Origin: Pseudomonadota bacterium
GTDB taxonomy: Bacteria > Desulfobacterota > Desulfarculia > Desulfarculales > Desulfarculaceae
Length of the DNA: 64,000 bases
Reading direction: 5' to 3'
Assembly (NCBI GenBank): GCA_018896025.1
Contig: JAHIND010000010.1
Location: 1-64,000, forward strand
Shown here: piece by piece, positions 43,192 through 52,476 of the stretch
Numbering within the stretch: the first letter of the stretch is position 1
How the letters are laid out: the number at the start of each line of letters is the position of its first letter
The notes under the pieces: generated by a model
The model's database searches: none
What the model was told of the DNA's origin: nothing
What the model saw: only the letters and a program-made list of their open reading frames with translations
Position numbers and translations under genes: made by a program

Positions 43192-44588
43192 TAGTGCGTC
43201 CCTCCCCTCTCGCCGCCCAAGCGGGCCACCACCCGCTCCATGCCCATGGAGCGAGAACCTTTAACCAGGACCAGGTCCCGGGCGTCCAACAGTTGCGTAA
43301 TCTCCTCCAGAAGCTCATCCATGGCCGCGAAGCTCAAGGTCTGATCCGAGGCCAGGCCGCCCTCGCGGGCTCCCTGGGCCACGTCCTCGGCGTTTTCTCC
43401 CAGGGCCACCACCAGGCGGCAACCCGCCTGGGCCGCCAGCAAACCGGTTTGCCGGTGCAGCTCGGCGGCGCGCTCGCCCAGTTCCTTCATGTCGCCCAAC
43501 ACCAGCACCAGGGGCCGCCCCTGAGCCATGGCCACGGCGGCGCTCAGGCCGCTGGCCACCGAGACGGGGTTGGCGTTGTAGGTGTCGTCCACCACCGCCG
43601 GGCCGCCGGGGGCTCCGGTGAGGGCCAGGCGTCCGGGCACCGCGCTGAAGGCCTCCAGCCCGGCCACCACCGCGTCCGCCCCTTGCCCCAGGGACCAGGC
43701 CGTGGCCGCGGCGGCCAGGGCGTTCATCACGTTGTGGCGCCCAGGCGCGGGCAGGCGCACCAGCGCCTTCTCCCCGGCCAGGTCCAACACGAAGCTCTGC
43801 CGCGCGCCCTGGGGGGTGATCTCCCCGGCCCGCACCTCGGCCATGGAGTCGATGCCGAAGCTCACCACCCGGCAGGGCAGGCTGGCCGCGTAGGGGGCCA
43901 GCAGCGGGTCGTCCAGGTTGACCACCGCCGTGGCCGCCGGGCTCAGGCCGTCGAACAGCTCGCCCTTGGCCGCCGCGATGGCCTCGATGGAGCCCAGCAT
44001 GCCGATGTGGGCCAGGCCCACGTTGGTGATCACCCCGGCCTCGGGAGCGGCTATCTCGGTAAGCCGGGCGATCTCGCCGGGCGCGTTCATGCCCATCTCC
44101 ACCACGCAGGCGGTGTGCGCCTCGCGCAGGCCCAGCAGGGTCAGCGGCAGGCCGATGAGGTTGTTCAGGTTGCCCTTGGTGGCCAGCACCTGGTGCCGCC
44201 CGCTCAGGATGGCCGCCAGCATCTCCTTGGTGGTGGTTTTGCCGTTGCTGCCGGTGATGGCCGCCACCAGGGCGCTGTGCTCGCGCCGCCAGGCCGCGGC
44301 CAAATCGCCCAGGGCCTTCAGGGTGTCGTCCACTTCCAACAGGCAGTGGCCGTTGCCCTGGGGCGACGGGGCCCCCCGGCGCACCAGGGCGGCGGTGGCC
44401 CCGGCCGCGAAGGCCCGGTCCAAAAATTCGTTGCCGTCGAAGTTGGGGCCGCTCAGGGCCACGAACAGCTCGCCCGCCTGCATGGTGCGGGTGTCGGTGC
44501 TCACCCCGGTGAAGGGCAGCACCGGGCACTCGCCCCGCGCCTGGGCATCGGTGGCCTGGAGCACCAAGGCGGCGTCAAGCACCGGCAT
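43191..44588 (-). CDS. murF: UDP-MurNAc-tripeptide--D-alanyl-D-alanine ligase MurF
   Basis: 465 residues from [37 protein letters not shown] loop [22 protein letters not shown] and VLGDMKELG are typical. Its first 14 bp lie inside murE. Confidence 0.95.
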   Translation of the reverse strand: MPVLDAALVLQATDAQARGECPVLPFTGVSTDTRTMQAGELFVALSGPNFDGNEFLDRAFAAGATAALVRRGAPSPQGNGHCLLEVDDTLKALGDLAAAWRREHSALVAAITGSNGKTTTKEMLAAILSGRHQVLATKGNLNNLIGLPLTLLGLREAHTACVVEMGMNAPGEIARLTEIAAPEAGVITNVGLAHIGMLGSIEAIAAAKGELFDGLSPAATAVVNLDDPLLAPYAASLPCRVVSFGIDSMAEVRAGEITPQGARQSFVLDLAGEKALVRLPAPGRHNVMNALAAAATAWSLGQGADAVVAGLEAFSAVPGRLALTGAPGGPAVVDDTYNANPVSVASGLSAAVAMAQGRPLVLVLGDMKELGERAAELHRQTGLLAAQAGCRLVVALGENAEDVAQGAREGGLASDQTLSFAAMDELLEEITQLLDARDLVLVKGSRSMGMERVVARLGGERGGTH

Positions 44589-46122
44589 GGCCCGCCTCCT
44601 TGTTGCCGCGCCGGGCCAAAGCCAGGGCCGCCTGTTCGCAGTCGTCGAAGTGCAGCCGCTCTGACCCCATGATCTGGTAATCCTCGTGCCCCTTGCCCGC
44701 GACCAGCACCACGTCATCGGGACCGGCGGCCTCGATGGCCAGGGCTATGGCCGCGGCCCGGCTGGTCTCGCTCACATAGGCCGGGCCCTGGGTGTCCAGG
44801 TCGCCCACCTTGCGGGCTCCCGCCGCCTTTAGCCCCGGCTCCACCATGGCCATGATGGACAGGGGGTCCTCGGAGCGGGGGTTGTCGCTGGTCAGCACCG
44901 CCAGGTCGGCCCCGATGCCCACCGCCTGGCCCATGAGGGGTCGCTTGCCCTGGTCGCGGTCCCCGCCCGCCCCGAACACGCAGATGAGCCGTCCGGGGGT
45001 GAGAGGCCGTAGCGCGGCCAGCACGCTGGCCAGGGCCTGGTCGCTGTGGGCGTAGTCCACGAACACGCTGGGGTCGCCGGGCGCTCCGGGCACCCGCTGC
45101 AGGCGGCCGGGCACGCCGGGCACCGAATCCAGGGCCCGCTGAATCTCCTCGGGCTCGAAGTCCAGGGCCAGGCCCACCGCCGTGGCGGCCAGGGCGTTTT
45201 GCAAGTTGTAGGGGCCCACCAGGGGGGTGGACATCTCAAAGGAGCCGGCGGGCCAGTCCACCTGGCAGCGGCCTCCGCCCAGGCTCATCTGGGGCGAGAC
45301 GCCGCGCACCCGGGACGCCGGGGAAAAGCCGTAGGTCAGGGTGCGCAAATGCAGGCCGGTGGCCTCTCCCGCCAGGTGGGAGCCCTTGGGGTCGTCGGCG
45401 CAGATCACCGCCGCCGGGTCCTTGCCCGCCCGCTTGGACTGGGGCAGGAGCCGGTTGAACAGGCGGCGCTTGGCCTGGAAGTAGGAGTCCATGTCCCCGT
45501 GGTAGTCCAGGTGGTCCCGCGAGAGGTTGGTGAACACCGCCGCGTCGAAGCGGCAGCCAGCCACCCGGTGCTGCTCCAGGGCGTGGCTGCTCACCTCCAT
45601 GGCCACGCCCTTGACCCCGGCGGCGTACATCTCGGCCAGGGCCGCTTGCAGCTCCACCGACTCGGGGGTGGTCATGGCCGAGGCCCGGCGCATTCCGGGG
45701 TAGCGCTGCTCCACGGTGCCCACCAGCCCGGCCGGGCCGCGCTGGGACAAGAGGGCCTCGACGAGGTAGCTCACCGTGGTCTTTCCGTTGGTGCCGGTGA
45801 TCCCCACCAGGGTCAGGTGGCGGCTGGGCCTGCCGTAGAAGCGGTCGGCCATCATGGACAGGGCCAGGCGGGCGTCCGGCACCTGAATCTGCACCAGGGG
45901 CAACTGCGCCGGGCGCTCGACCAGGGCGGCCAGGGCGCCCTTGCCCGAGGCCATCTCCAAATAGGCGTGGCCGTCGGAGGCCACTCCGGCCAGGGCGGCG
46001 AAAACATCGCCCGGCCCCACCCGGCGCGAGTCGTAGACCAGGCCGCGCACCTCGTCACGGGGCAGTTCGCCGCCGTGCACCGCCTGCACCTGAAGGCCCT
46101 GTATCAGATCAGAGAGCCGCAT
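44575..46122 (-). CDS. murE: UDP-MurNAc-L-Ala-D-Glu:meso-DAP ligase MurE
   Basis: 515 residues from ATG 46122 (GGGAGG 6 nt upstream; GTG one codon earlier is too close). ATP loop ITGTNGKTTVSYL. The substrate-selecting motif DNPR (TSDNPRSEDP) indicates meso-diaminopimelate rather than lysine. The ATG shares a base with the ftsI TGA. Confidence 0.96.
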   Translation of the reverse strand: MRLSDLIQGLQVQAVHGGELPRDEVRGLVYDSRRVGPGDVFAALAGVASDGHAYLEMASGKGALAALVERPAQLPLVQIQVPDARLALSMMADRFYGRPSRHLTLVGITGTNGKTTVSYLVEALLSQRGPAGLVGTVEQRYPGMRRASAMTTPESVELQAALAEMYAAGVKGVAMEVSSHALEQHRVAGCRFDAAVFTNLSRDHLDYHGDMDSYFQAKRRLFNRLLPQSKRAGKDPAAVICADDPKGSHLAGEATGLHLRTLTYGFSPASRVRGVSPQMSLGGGRCQVDWPAGSFEMSTPLVGPYNLQNALAATAVGLALDFEPEEIQRALDSVPGVPGRLQRVPGAPGDPSVFVDYAHSDQALASVLAALRPLTPGRLICVFGAGGDRDQGKRPLMGQAVGIGADLAVLTSDNPRSEDPLSIMAMVEPGLKAAGARKVGDLDTQGPAYVSETSRAAAIALAIEAAGPDDVVLVAGKGHEDYQIMGSERLHFDDCEQAALALARRGNKEAGHAGA

Positions 46123-48104
46123 CACGCGCCTCCCTGGCTGGGTGGAGTCAAACGGACCTGGAGCCCCTGGCCCTTTTTTAGGGGGGTGCCCGGAGCCGGG
46201 CTCTGGCCGCTCACCCGGCCCCAGCCGGTGGCGGTCACCGCCAAGTGGCGACTTCCGGCCAGGGCCAGCACCTGGCGCAGGGTCAGGCCGGTGAGGTCCG
46301 GCACCAGGCCCTTGGCCACGGCCAGCGCCGGGTCCGGGGCCGAGACGGGGCGCACCAGCGGGGCGGCGGGCGCCTTCGCCTTGAGCAGCGGTGGACTCAG
46401 GGGAGCCCGGTGCACCCCCAGGGTCTTCAGGGCGGCCTTGGCCATGGCCACCCAGGCGGGCCCGGCCACGGTGCCCCCGTAGTGGCGGCCATGGGGGGTG
46501 TCGATCACCACCAGGATCACCGCCTGGGGATCTTCGGCGGGCAAATAGCCCACGAAGCTGGACATGTATTCGCTCTGGGAATAGCCTCCCTCGGGCTTCA
46601 CCTTCTGGGCGGTGCCGGTCTTGCCCGCCACCTTGAAGGGCGGAACCTGGATGCCCGCCCCGGTGCCGCCGGGCTCGGTGACCATCTGCATCATCTCGCC
46701 CAATAGGCGGGCCTCGGCGGCGCTGAGCACCCGGCGCATTGCCTGGGGCTGGGTCTCGGAGACCAGGGTCCCCGAGCCGTCCACCACCGCCTTGACCACG
46801 TAGGGCTTCATCAACACGCCGCCGTTGGCGATGGCCCCCACCGCGGCGGCCAGTTGCAGCGGGGTGATGGCCACTCCTTGGCCGAAGGCGATGTTGGCCA
46901 GCTCCAGGGGCTTGAGGCCCAACACCGGGCGCAGGATGCCCCGAGACTCACCGGGCAGGTCCACCCCGGTGGGCTGGCCGAAGCCGAAGGCCTTGAGGGT
47001 GGTGTAGAGCCGCTTGGATCCCAGGTCGATGGCCACCTTGGCCGCGCCGATGTTGGAGGAGAACTTGACGATCTCACCCAGGTTAAGCTTGCCGTAGGGG
47101 TGGGTGTCGTGGATGGTGCGGCCGCCCATCTGCCAGGAGCCCTCTTCGCAGTCGAAGCGCTGGTCCATGGTGATGCGCCCCGAATCCAGGGCGGCGGCGG
47201 CCATGAACAGCTTGAAGGTGCTGCCCGGCTCGTAGGGATCGGTGACGCAGCGGTTGCGGTAGGTGTCCCGGGGGTAGTCCTGGTACACGTTGGGGTTGAA
47301 GGCGGGCAGCGAGGCCATGGCCAGTATCTCGCCGGTGACCGGGCTGAGGATCACCGCCTGGCCCCCCGCCGCCTTCCAGCGCTTCACCGCCGAGGCCAAA
47401 ATTTTCTCGACCTGGTATTGCAGGGACTTGTCGATGGTCAGGATGAGGTCGCGCCCCTGGGTCATGCGACCGGAGCTGCCGCCCGTGAGCAGGAAGGTGC
47501 GGCCCAGGGCGTCGCGGGCCCTGGTCACGGTGTGGCCCTTGCCCCGGAGCACCTTGTCGTACTCGCGCTCCAGGCCCTCCAGGCCCTTGGCGTCAATGCC
47601 GGCGAATCCCAAAAGGTGGCAGGCCAAGTCGGTGTAGGGATAAAAGCGGCGCGGCTCCTTGACCAGACCCACGGAGCTGATCTCCAAGGCCTTGACCGCC
47701 TGGGCCTGCTCCGGGTCCACCCGGCGCTCCAGCCACACGAAGTGGCGCTTGCCGGTGAGGCGGCGGATAACCGGCTTGGCGTCGGTGCCCAGGGCCTTGG
47801 CCAGGCGCAGGCCTTCGTGGCGGGGGTCTTTCACCGCCACCGGCCGGGCGTAGACGCTGTCGGTCTCCAGGCTCAGCGCCAGCTCCACCTGGTTGCGGTC
47901 GTAGATGATGCCCCGCTGGGGGGCGATCTCCACCTCGCGCACGATCTCCCGCTGGGCCCTCTGGGTCAGGAACTGGCGCTCGAAGATTTGCAGGTCCACC
48001 GCGCGGCCGGCCAGCAGGGCGAAGACGGCCACGAACACGCCGCCCAGCACCCACAGGCGCACCCGCACCCAGCGGCGGAAATCCTTGGGTTGGCGAGGGC
48101 TCAC
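46122..48104 (-). CDS. ftsI: Penicillin-binding protein FtsI with PASTA domain
   Basis: 660 residues: one N-terminal membrane helix (16-35), a dimerisation domain, and a transpeptidase domain with STFK (295-298), SSN (349-351) and KTGT (495-498). A single C-terminal PASTA domain (from about 598, VPDLTGLTLRQVLALA) is present. It cross-links septal peptidoglycan with FtsW. The PASTA domain sets it apart from enterobacterial FtsI and is common in this phylum. Confidence 0.95.
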   Translation of the reverse strand: MSPRQPKDFRRWVRVRLWVLGGVFVAVFALLAGRAVDLQIFERQFLTQRAQREIVREVEIAPQRGIIYDRNQVELALSLETDSVYARPVAVKDPRHEGLRLAKALGTDAKPVIRRLTGKRHFVWLERRVDPEQAQAVKALEISSVGLVKEPRRFYPYTDLACHLLGFAGIDAKGLEGLEREYDKVLRGKGHTVTRARDALGRTFLLTGGSSGRMTQGRDLILTIDKSLQYQVEKILASAVKRWKAAGGQAVILSPVTGEILAMASLPAFNPNVYQDYPRDTYRNRCVTDPYEPGSTFKLFMAAAALDSGRITMDQRFDCEEGSWQMGGRTIHDTHPYGKLNLGEIVKFSSNIGAAKVAIDLGSKRLYTTLKAFGFGQPTGVDLPGESRGILRPVLGLKPLELANIAFGQGVAITPLQLAAAVGAIANGGVLMKPYVVKAVVDGSGTLVSETQPQAMRRVLSAAEARLLGEMMQMVTEPGGTGAGIQVPPFKVAGKTGTAQKVKPEGGYSQSEYMSSFVGYLPAEDPQAVILVVIDTPHGRHYGGTVAGPAWVAMAKAALKTLGVHRAPLSPPLLKAKAPAAPLVRPVSAPDPALAVAKGLVPDLTGLTLRQVLALAGSRHLAVTATGWGRVSGQSPAPGTPLKKGQGLQVRLTPPSQGGA

Positions 48105-48418
48105 GGCAGCACCCTCACCCTCTCCGGCGGGGCCGGAGCCAGGCCCAGGCGGGCCCCGGCCCGCTCCAGGCGCTCGGGAGAGCGCAGGTTGTTGAGCTCC
48201 ACCCTAAGGCGGCGGCCCATCTCCACCAGCTCCACCTGGTTTTGGCGGGCCTGGCTGACCTGGTAGGAGATGCTCAGGCCCTTGACCCCGGTGTAGAGGT
48301 AGAACAGGGCGCAGCCGGTGATGAGGCACAGCACGATGAGGCCCTGGCGCAGGTTGATGACCGCGCCGGTGCGCTGCAGGGCCGGGCGGCGGTTGGCGGC
48401 TCGCACGCTTACGTTCAT
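48101..48418 (-). CDS. ftsL: Cell division protein FtsL
   Basis: 105 residues: one membrane helix (about 27-45) followed by a short coiled coil (QNQVELVEMGRRLRVELNNLRSPERLE). Sequence conservation in FtsL is low; size, topology and place between rsmH and ftsI (4-bp overlaps on both sides) identify it. Confidence 0.85.
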   Translation of the reverse strand: MNVSVRAANRRPALQRTGAVINLRQGLIVLCLITGCALFYLYTGVKGLSISYQVSQARQNQVELVEMGRRLRVELNNLRSPERLERAGARLGLAPAPPERVRVLP

Positions 48419-49359
48419 GCCGCCGCCTCCGTTCGCTCAGCCGCCCTCAGGCGGGCCGAGCGGGCCCTGGGGTTGGCGGCCACTTCCTCTTCGCCGGGGC
48501 GGCCCAGCTTGCCCACGGGCTTGAACAGCGGTTTGCGGCCGCAGGCGCACATGGGCAGGTCCGGCGGGCAGGTGCAGGGGTTGGCCCAGGCGGCCATGGC
48601 CTTTTTCACCCGCCGGTCCTCCAGGCTGTGATAGCTCAGGACGGCCAGGCGGCCGCCGGGCTTCATGAGGCGGGGGGCCCGCTCCAAGAAGCGCTCCAGC
48701 ATGCCTAGCTCGTCGTTGACCGCCAGCCTGAGGGCCTGGAACACCTGGGTGGCCGGGTGCAGGCGGCGCTTGCGGCGCTCGGCCATGGGCATGGCCTGCT
48801 CCACCACCGAGGCCAGACGGCCGGTGGTGGCGATGGGCTCCTCGGCGCGCGCCTTCACGATGGCCCGGGCGATGCGCTTGGCCAAGGGCTCCTCGCCCAG
48901 GCGCTGGAACGCTCGGGCCAGCCCGGCCTCGTCCAGGGTGGCCACCAACTCGGAGGCGCTGAGGCCCTCCGCGCCCATGCGCATGTCCAGGGATTCGTCG
49001 CGGCGGAAGGAAAAGCCCCGGCCATCTTCGTCGAGCTGCATGGAACTCAGCCCCAGGTCCAGGAGCACGCCGTCGGCCAGGCCCGCTCCCAGAGCCGTTA
49101 GCTCCCGCTCCATGTTGTCGAAGGTTGCCTGCACCAGCTTTATCCGCCCGCTGAATTTTATGAGCCGCCGCCCGGCCAGCTCCAGGGCTCGAGGGTCTCG
49201 GTCCAGACCCAGCAAGCGCCCGCCCGGCTCGCTGGCCGTGAGTACCGAAGCGGCGTGTCCACCCGCGCCCAGGGTGCCGTCCACATACAGCCCCCCCGGC
49301 CGCGGAGCCAGGACCTCCACCACCTCGGCCAGCATCACCGGCCGATGGTGTTGGTCCAT
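48415..49359 (-). CDS. rsmH: 16S rRNA (cytosine-1402-N4)-methyltransferase RsmH
   Basis: 314 residues. HRPVMLAEVVEVL at the start, SAM-binding VDGTLGAGGHAASVL, DLGLSSMQLDEDGRGFSF, RIARAIVKARAEEPI and LSYHSLEDRRVKKAM are all present. It lies 3 bp after mraZ. Confidence 0.96.
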   Translation of the reverse strand: MDQHHRPVMLAEVVEVLAPRPGGLYVDGTLGAGGHAASVLTASEPGGRLLGLDRDPRALELAGRRLIKFSGRIKLVQATFDNMERELTALGAGLADGVLLDLGLSSMQLDEDGRGFSFRRDESLDMRMGAEGLSASELVATLDEAGLARAFQRLGEEPLAKRIARAIVKARAEEPIATTGRLASVVEQAMPMAERRKRRLHPATQVFQALRLAVNDELGMLERFLERAPRLMKPGGRLAVLSYHSLEDRRVKKAMAAWANPCTCPPDLPMCACGRKPLFKPVGKLGRPGEEEVAANPRARSARLRAAERTEAAA

Positions 49360-49362
49360 GGC

Positions 49363-49806
49363 CTAGATCCCCAGCTCAGCCATGAAGCTGCTGAGGTCGC
49401 CGAAATTATCTTGGATGCGGGCCCGTTCCTCGTACCAGCGGTCCTTGTTCCAGAGCTCGAAGTTGCTCTGCATGCCCACCAGCATCACCTGGCCGTCCAG
49501 GTCGGCCAACTCGCGCAGGGGAGGAGGTATAAGAACGCGGCCCTGCTTGTCCAGGGTGCATTCGGTGGCGCCGCTGATAAAGTAGCGGCGAAAGGCCAGC
49601 ACGCGGGGGTCTACCTGGGACTGGCGGCCGATCTTGTCGGCTATGACCCGCCACTCCTCGTAGGGGTAGGCCACCAGGCAGCGGTCGCTGGTGGTCACCA
49701 CTACCCGCTCGTCGCCGTGCTTTTGTTTGAGCACGTCGCGGAAGCGGGCGGGGACTGCCACCCTGCCCTTGGCGTCGATGTTATGTGCCGACCAACCGGT
49801 AAACAC
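49363..49806 (-). CDS. mraZ: Transcriptional regulator MraZ
   Basis: 147 residues from GTG 49806 (AAGGAG upstream). Two AbrB-like repeats: NIDAKGRVAVPARFRD and TLDKQGRVLIPPPLRELA. MraZ forms a ring-shaped oligomer that binds tandem TGGG repeats before its own operon. It is the first gene of the dcw cluster. Confidence 0.95.
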   Translation of the reverse strand: MFTGWSAHNIDAKGRVAVPARFRDVLKQKHGDERVVVTTSDRCLVAYPYEEWRVIADKIGRQSQVDPRVLAFRRYFISGATECTLDKQGRVLIPPPLRELADLDGQVMLVGMQSNFELWNKDRWYEERARIQDNFGDLSSFMAELGI

Positions 49807-49824
49807 CTTGGCTCCTTCGGAGGG

Positions 49825-49893
49825 GAGTCACCCACGTTTCCCCACCATTACCCACCTGTGACCACATTACCCAAGCAAACGGGCGCATGTCAA
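49825..49893 (-). promoter_or_regulatory. dcw promoter with MraZ-type TGGG operator
   Basis: On the minus strand, TTGACA (49893-49888) and TAATGT (49869-49864) are spaced by 18 bp. Downstream, TGGG (CCCA on the plus strand at 49831, 49841 and 49851) recurs with an exact 10-bp period, and a fourth lies at 49870. Three TGGG-N6 units one helical turn apart are the known MraZ target, and here they overlap the start of transcription, so autorepression is expected. Confidence 0.8.
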
Positions 49894-50225
49894 GAAACAA
49901 ACAAGAAAAATCTGACTTTTCGCCCAGCGGTAAAGGGGCCCTGAAAGAGCCCTTCCAAGGCCCGGCCCATGACCAGCCCGCCCTGGGGCGGCTGGTGTTT
50001 GGCCCCTTATTCACGGGGTGAAATAAATGCGGCTCCAGGAGGGCTTAAAAGCGGCCCCAAAGGGCTCCTCGGCGGATGCCCAGCGGTGGTGGGGATAGGT
50101 GGGTGCGGGCCTGTTTAAGGACACAAGGGAACAGCTTTGCCGTTCAGGGCGCATGAAAATCTTTTACCGGCACAATGCTAGGGAAGCATAGCCGCGAAGA
50201 TAGGACATTTTTACAACAATGCATA
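49894..50225. other. Gap between the dcw promoter and the HU promoter
   Basis: There is no convincing gene. An imperfect ACCAGC/GCTGGT hairpin (49971-49996) and an operator-like TTATTCAC-GGGG-TGAAATAA inverted repeat (50007-50026) are visible. No T run marks a terminator and no tRNA-like fold was found. Confidence 0.4.
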
Positions 50226-50255
50226 TTGACGCCCGATAATTCGTGGTGCTATTCT
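50226..50255 (+). promoter_or_regulatory. Candidate promoter of the HU gene
   Basis: TTGACG (50226-50231) and TATTCT (50250-50255) are spaced by 18 bp, about 180 nt upstream of the HU start. Confidence 0.5.
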
Positions 50256-50376
50256 GCATTTGCTTTAAGTACGCGTTGGCGTGCAGTTTTACGGCGGCAA
50301 TCAGCATGGTATCTCCCCAGTCCGCCGAAAACGGGGTCAAGAGCGCTCTTAACGCCACTGGCCTAAAAGGCAAGGG

Positions 50377-50399
50377 CGCCTTTCCAAAGTGGAAAGGCG
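50377..50399 (+). promoter_or_regulatory. Leader hairpin of the HU gene
   Basis: Perfect 9-bp stem CGCCTTTCC/GGAAAGGCG with a 5-nt loop, about 40 nt before the start codon. It lacks a T run, so it is more likely a stability or translation element than a terminator. Confidence 0.5.
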
Positions 50400-50441
50400 A
50401 TTGGGGATAAGGACAAACCTCAAAAAGACCGAGGAGGAGGC

Positions 50442-50741
50442 ATGGCTAAGAAACCTGCCACCAAGGCGGACATGATCGACAAGATCGCCAAGGACGCCGC
50501 AATTTCCAAAGTCGCCGCCAAAAAGGCCCTGGAATCCATCGTCGATTTCGCCGTCAAAGAGGTGAAGGTGGCACGCCCGTTCCGGGTAGCCGGATTGGGC
50601 ACCTTCCAGCAGAAGAAGAGCAAGGCGCGCAAGGGTGTGAACCCGGCCACGGGTGAGCCCATCAAGATCAAGGCCAGCAAGCGCATGGTCTTCAAGCCGA
50701 GCTCGGCGGTGAAGCTGCTTCTTAATCCCAAGAAGAAGTAA
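50442..50741 (+). CDS. HU-family nucleoid-associated DNA-binding protein
   Basis: 99 residues: TKADMIDKIAKDAAISKVAAKKALESI, then VAGLGTFQQKKSKARKGVNPATGEPIKI-type beta arm (shown in parts: GLGTF, RKGVNPATGEPI) and FKPSSAVKLLLNPKKK. Short basic tail of lysines. It bends DNA as a dimer. ATG with GAGGAGGAGG upstream, so high expression is likely. Confidence 0.92.
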   Translation: MAKKPATKADMIDKIAKDAAISKVAAKKALESIVDFAVKEVKVARPFRVAGLGTFQQKKSKARKGVNPATGEPIKIKASKRMVFKPSSAVKLLLNPKKK

Positions 50742-50972
50742 GCTATTCACTAGGCGGAAACGCCAATTCAGGCTATCCGGCCGGGACGCCCCCGGCGCCG
50801 GGACCGGAGATGCCAGCTTTTCTTGCGGGCTCGAAGTTTCGCGCCCAGGAGGCGGAGTTTGCTCCTTCCGCTGGAAGGCGGAGCGGGCGCTTGTGGCCGC
50901 GTTGAAACCAGCGGGCCAAGGCCTTCTGCGTGCGGCAACCAGTTCGCCTAAGACAATGCCGGGCAGGGTGCC

Positions 50973-51482
50973 TTGAGTTCATTCGATCTCATAACCGGCA
51001 ACCCCCTGTCAGCCAGCGATGACGAGCCGGTGCGCCAAGCCACCGAGGCTCGTCTGCTGGCTATTGGCTATTCCCCCCAAGACATCAGCGTGGACGCCGT
51101 CCGGACCCTGAGCCCGGAGCAGGACTCTTTGCGCGTGCTGGCCGATTTGCTGGTCAGCAGCGAAGGCCGCCCCGCCCTGCTACTCCGCTGCGCCCGAGGC
51201 TCCCTGGTCACCAGGGAGAAAGAGGCCGTGGCCACGGCCCGGCTCATCGCCCCCACCCTGGTGCCCCTGACCGTGGTCACCAACGGCGAGGACGCCGAGC
51301 TGCTGGAAACCGTGGACGGCAGGGTGCTGGCCACGGGCCTGGCGGGCATCCCCGCGCCCGAGCAGTTGGCGCGCATGATGGCTAAGCGCCCCCCGCGCGA
51401 ACCCACCCCCCATGAGATCACCCAGGCGGCTCGGGTTTACGCTGCCTACTCCGGGTTCCACTGCGAGGCCTATTGCCGCTAG
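50973..51482 (+). CDS. Stand-alone HsdR-N-like nuclease-domain protein
   Basis: The 169-residue protein (TTG start MSSFDLITG) has EARLLAIGYSPQDISVD, PALLLRCARGSLVTREKEAVATARLI and PLTVVTNGEDAELLETVDGRVLATGL. It resembles the type I restriction enzyme R-subunit N-terminal domain (HSDR_N_2), but the usual PD-(D/E)xK core is degenerate (LLLRCARG where E-x-K is expected). It ends in FHCEAYCR. No hsdM or hsdS is nearby. It is 231 bp downstream of the HU gene; the gap in between shows nothing I can identify. Confidence 0.6.
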   Translation: MSSFDLITGNPLSASDDEPVRQATEARLLAIGYSPQDISVDAVRTLSPEQDSLRVLADLLVSSEGRPALLLRCARGSLVTREKEAVATARLIAPTLVPLTVVTNGEDAELLETVDGRVLATGLAGIPAPEQLARMMAKRPPREPTPHEITQAARVYAAYSGFHCEAYCR

Positions 51483-51551
51483 CCCGGCTGCGCCAGCCAG
51501 CAAAGCCAGTTGCCTAGGAACTAGTGCCGATAGAATACTGATCTAGAAACA

Positions 51552-51783
51552 CCCAAGCCGGTCCCGGCGCAGCCAGCCGTCGGCAGACAAGGCGTCCGGC
51601 AAGCGAGGGACGTAGGCGTAGCAAAAGCTACGTCGAGGCCGGAGCGAAGCCGGTAACGCCGTATGCCGGGCCCAAGGCTTGGGCTGCCAAATTGTTTAGA
51701 CGAGAGCAATGTGGCGGGGCCAAACGGTAAGATGCTCAGCCTACTTTGACAGCAGCGGCACGCTGCCTGGCGCAGCCGGGCTA
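51552..51783. repeat. Structured repeat C with an extra right end
   Basis: A core copy starts CCGGCGCAGCCAGCC (51564), with the shared AAGCGAGGGACGTAGGCGTAG stretch (given here only by its 51600-51620 position) and a central GCGTAGC-AAAA-GCTACGT hairpin. It is bounded by CCCAAGCC (51552-51559) and its inverse GGCTTGGG (51676-51683). At 51751-51780 a second right-end remnant, CTGCCTGGCGCAGCCGGG, resembles the ends of copies B and E. It lies between convergent genes. Confidence 0.7.
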
Positions 51784-52476
51784 GCGACGCAGGGTCTTTT
51801 GCCCCCAGGGACAAGCCGAGCTGCAAATGCCGCAGATGTGGCCATCGTGGAAATTTTTGTAGTGGGTTTTCTTGTAGGCGTCGCACGCCGCCGGGTCCAG
51901 GATCTTTTCCCGCTCAAGGCCGGGCCGCCAGGTGCCGCCTTGGAGGGCCCCGGCCGGGCAGGCCTCCAGGCAGTCGGTGCAGGCCCCGCAATAGCTCTTT
52001 TCCACCGGCTGGTCCGGGGCCAGCGGGGCGTCGGTGAGCACCGTGCCCAGGCGCAGCCAGGGCCCCAGGCGGCGGTTGATGAGCTGGCAATTCTTGCCCA
52101 CCCAGCCCAGGCCCGAGCGGGTGGCCGCGGTCTTGTGGGGGAAGTCGCCCCGGATGTTCACCGGGTCGCTGCGCACCGAAGCAGGCACCGCCCAGGCCCC
52201 GTGCCCCTCGCCGCGCAGGAGCTCTTGCAGCTCAGCGCAGATGCGGTTCAGGCGCTGGTTGGTGGACTCGTAAAGCTCGGTGTAAATCTGGTTGGGCCCC
52301 TGGCGGATGGAGGCCATCACCTTGGGGTCCATGGCCAGGGCCAGGGACACCGCCCGGGGATAGTCCCCCAGCCTGGCGGGCACCAGGCCGGTGAGGTCGG
52401 CCACGCCCCAGGCCGCCGCCCCTTGCTCCCGCAACAACCGGTCCACTTGCGCGCGCAATGCTTGATCCACATCCAT
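51781..52476 (-). CDS. QueG-like 4Fe-4S double-cluster protein
   Basis: 231 residues. A cobalamin-binding-like N-terminal part (WGVADLTGLVPARL, LALAMDP), the QueG-type loop KTAATRSGLGWVGKNCQLI, then CGACTDCLEACPAGAL and CGICSSACPWGQ for two 4Fe-4S clusters. It is shorter than epoxyqueuosine reductase (about 350 residues) and lacks the C-terminal HEAT region, so it belongs to the 'double cluster binding' relatives whose role is unclear. Confidence 0.75.
   Translation of the reverse strand: MDVDQALRAQVDRLLREQGAAAWGVADLTGLVPARLGDYPRAVSLALAMDPKVMASIRQGPNQIYTELYESTNQRLNRICAELQELLRGEGHGAWAVPASVRSDPVNIRGDFPHKTAATRSGLGWVGKNCQLINRRLGPWLRLGTVLTDAPLAPDQPVEKSYCGACTDCLEACPAGALQGGTWRPGLEREKILDPAACDAYKKTHYKNFHDGHICGICSSACPWGQKTLRR

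Noticed and set aside
50973..51482. Type I restriction-modification system
   Set aside because: Only a short HsdR-N-like domain is present, without helicase, methylase or specificity genes.
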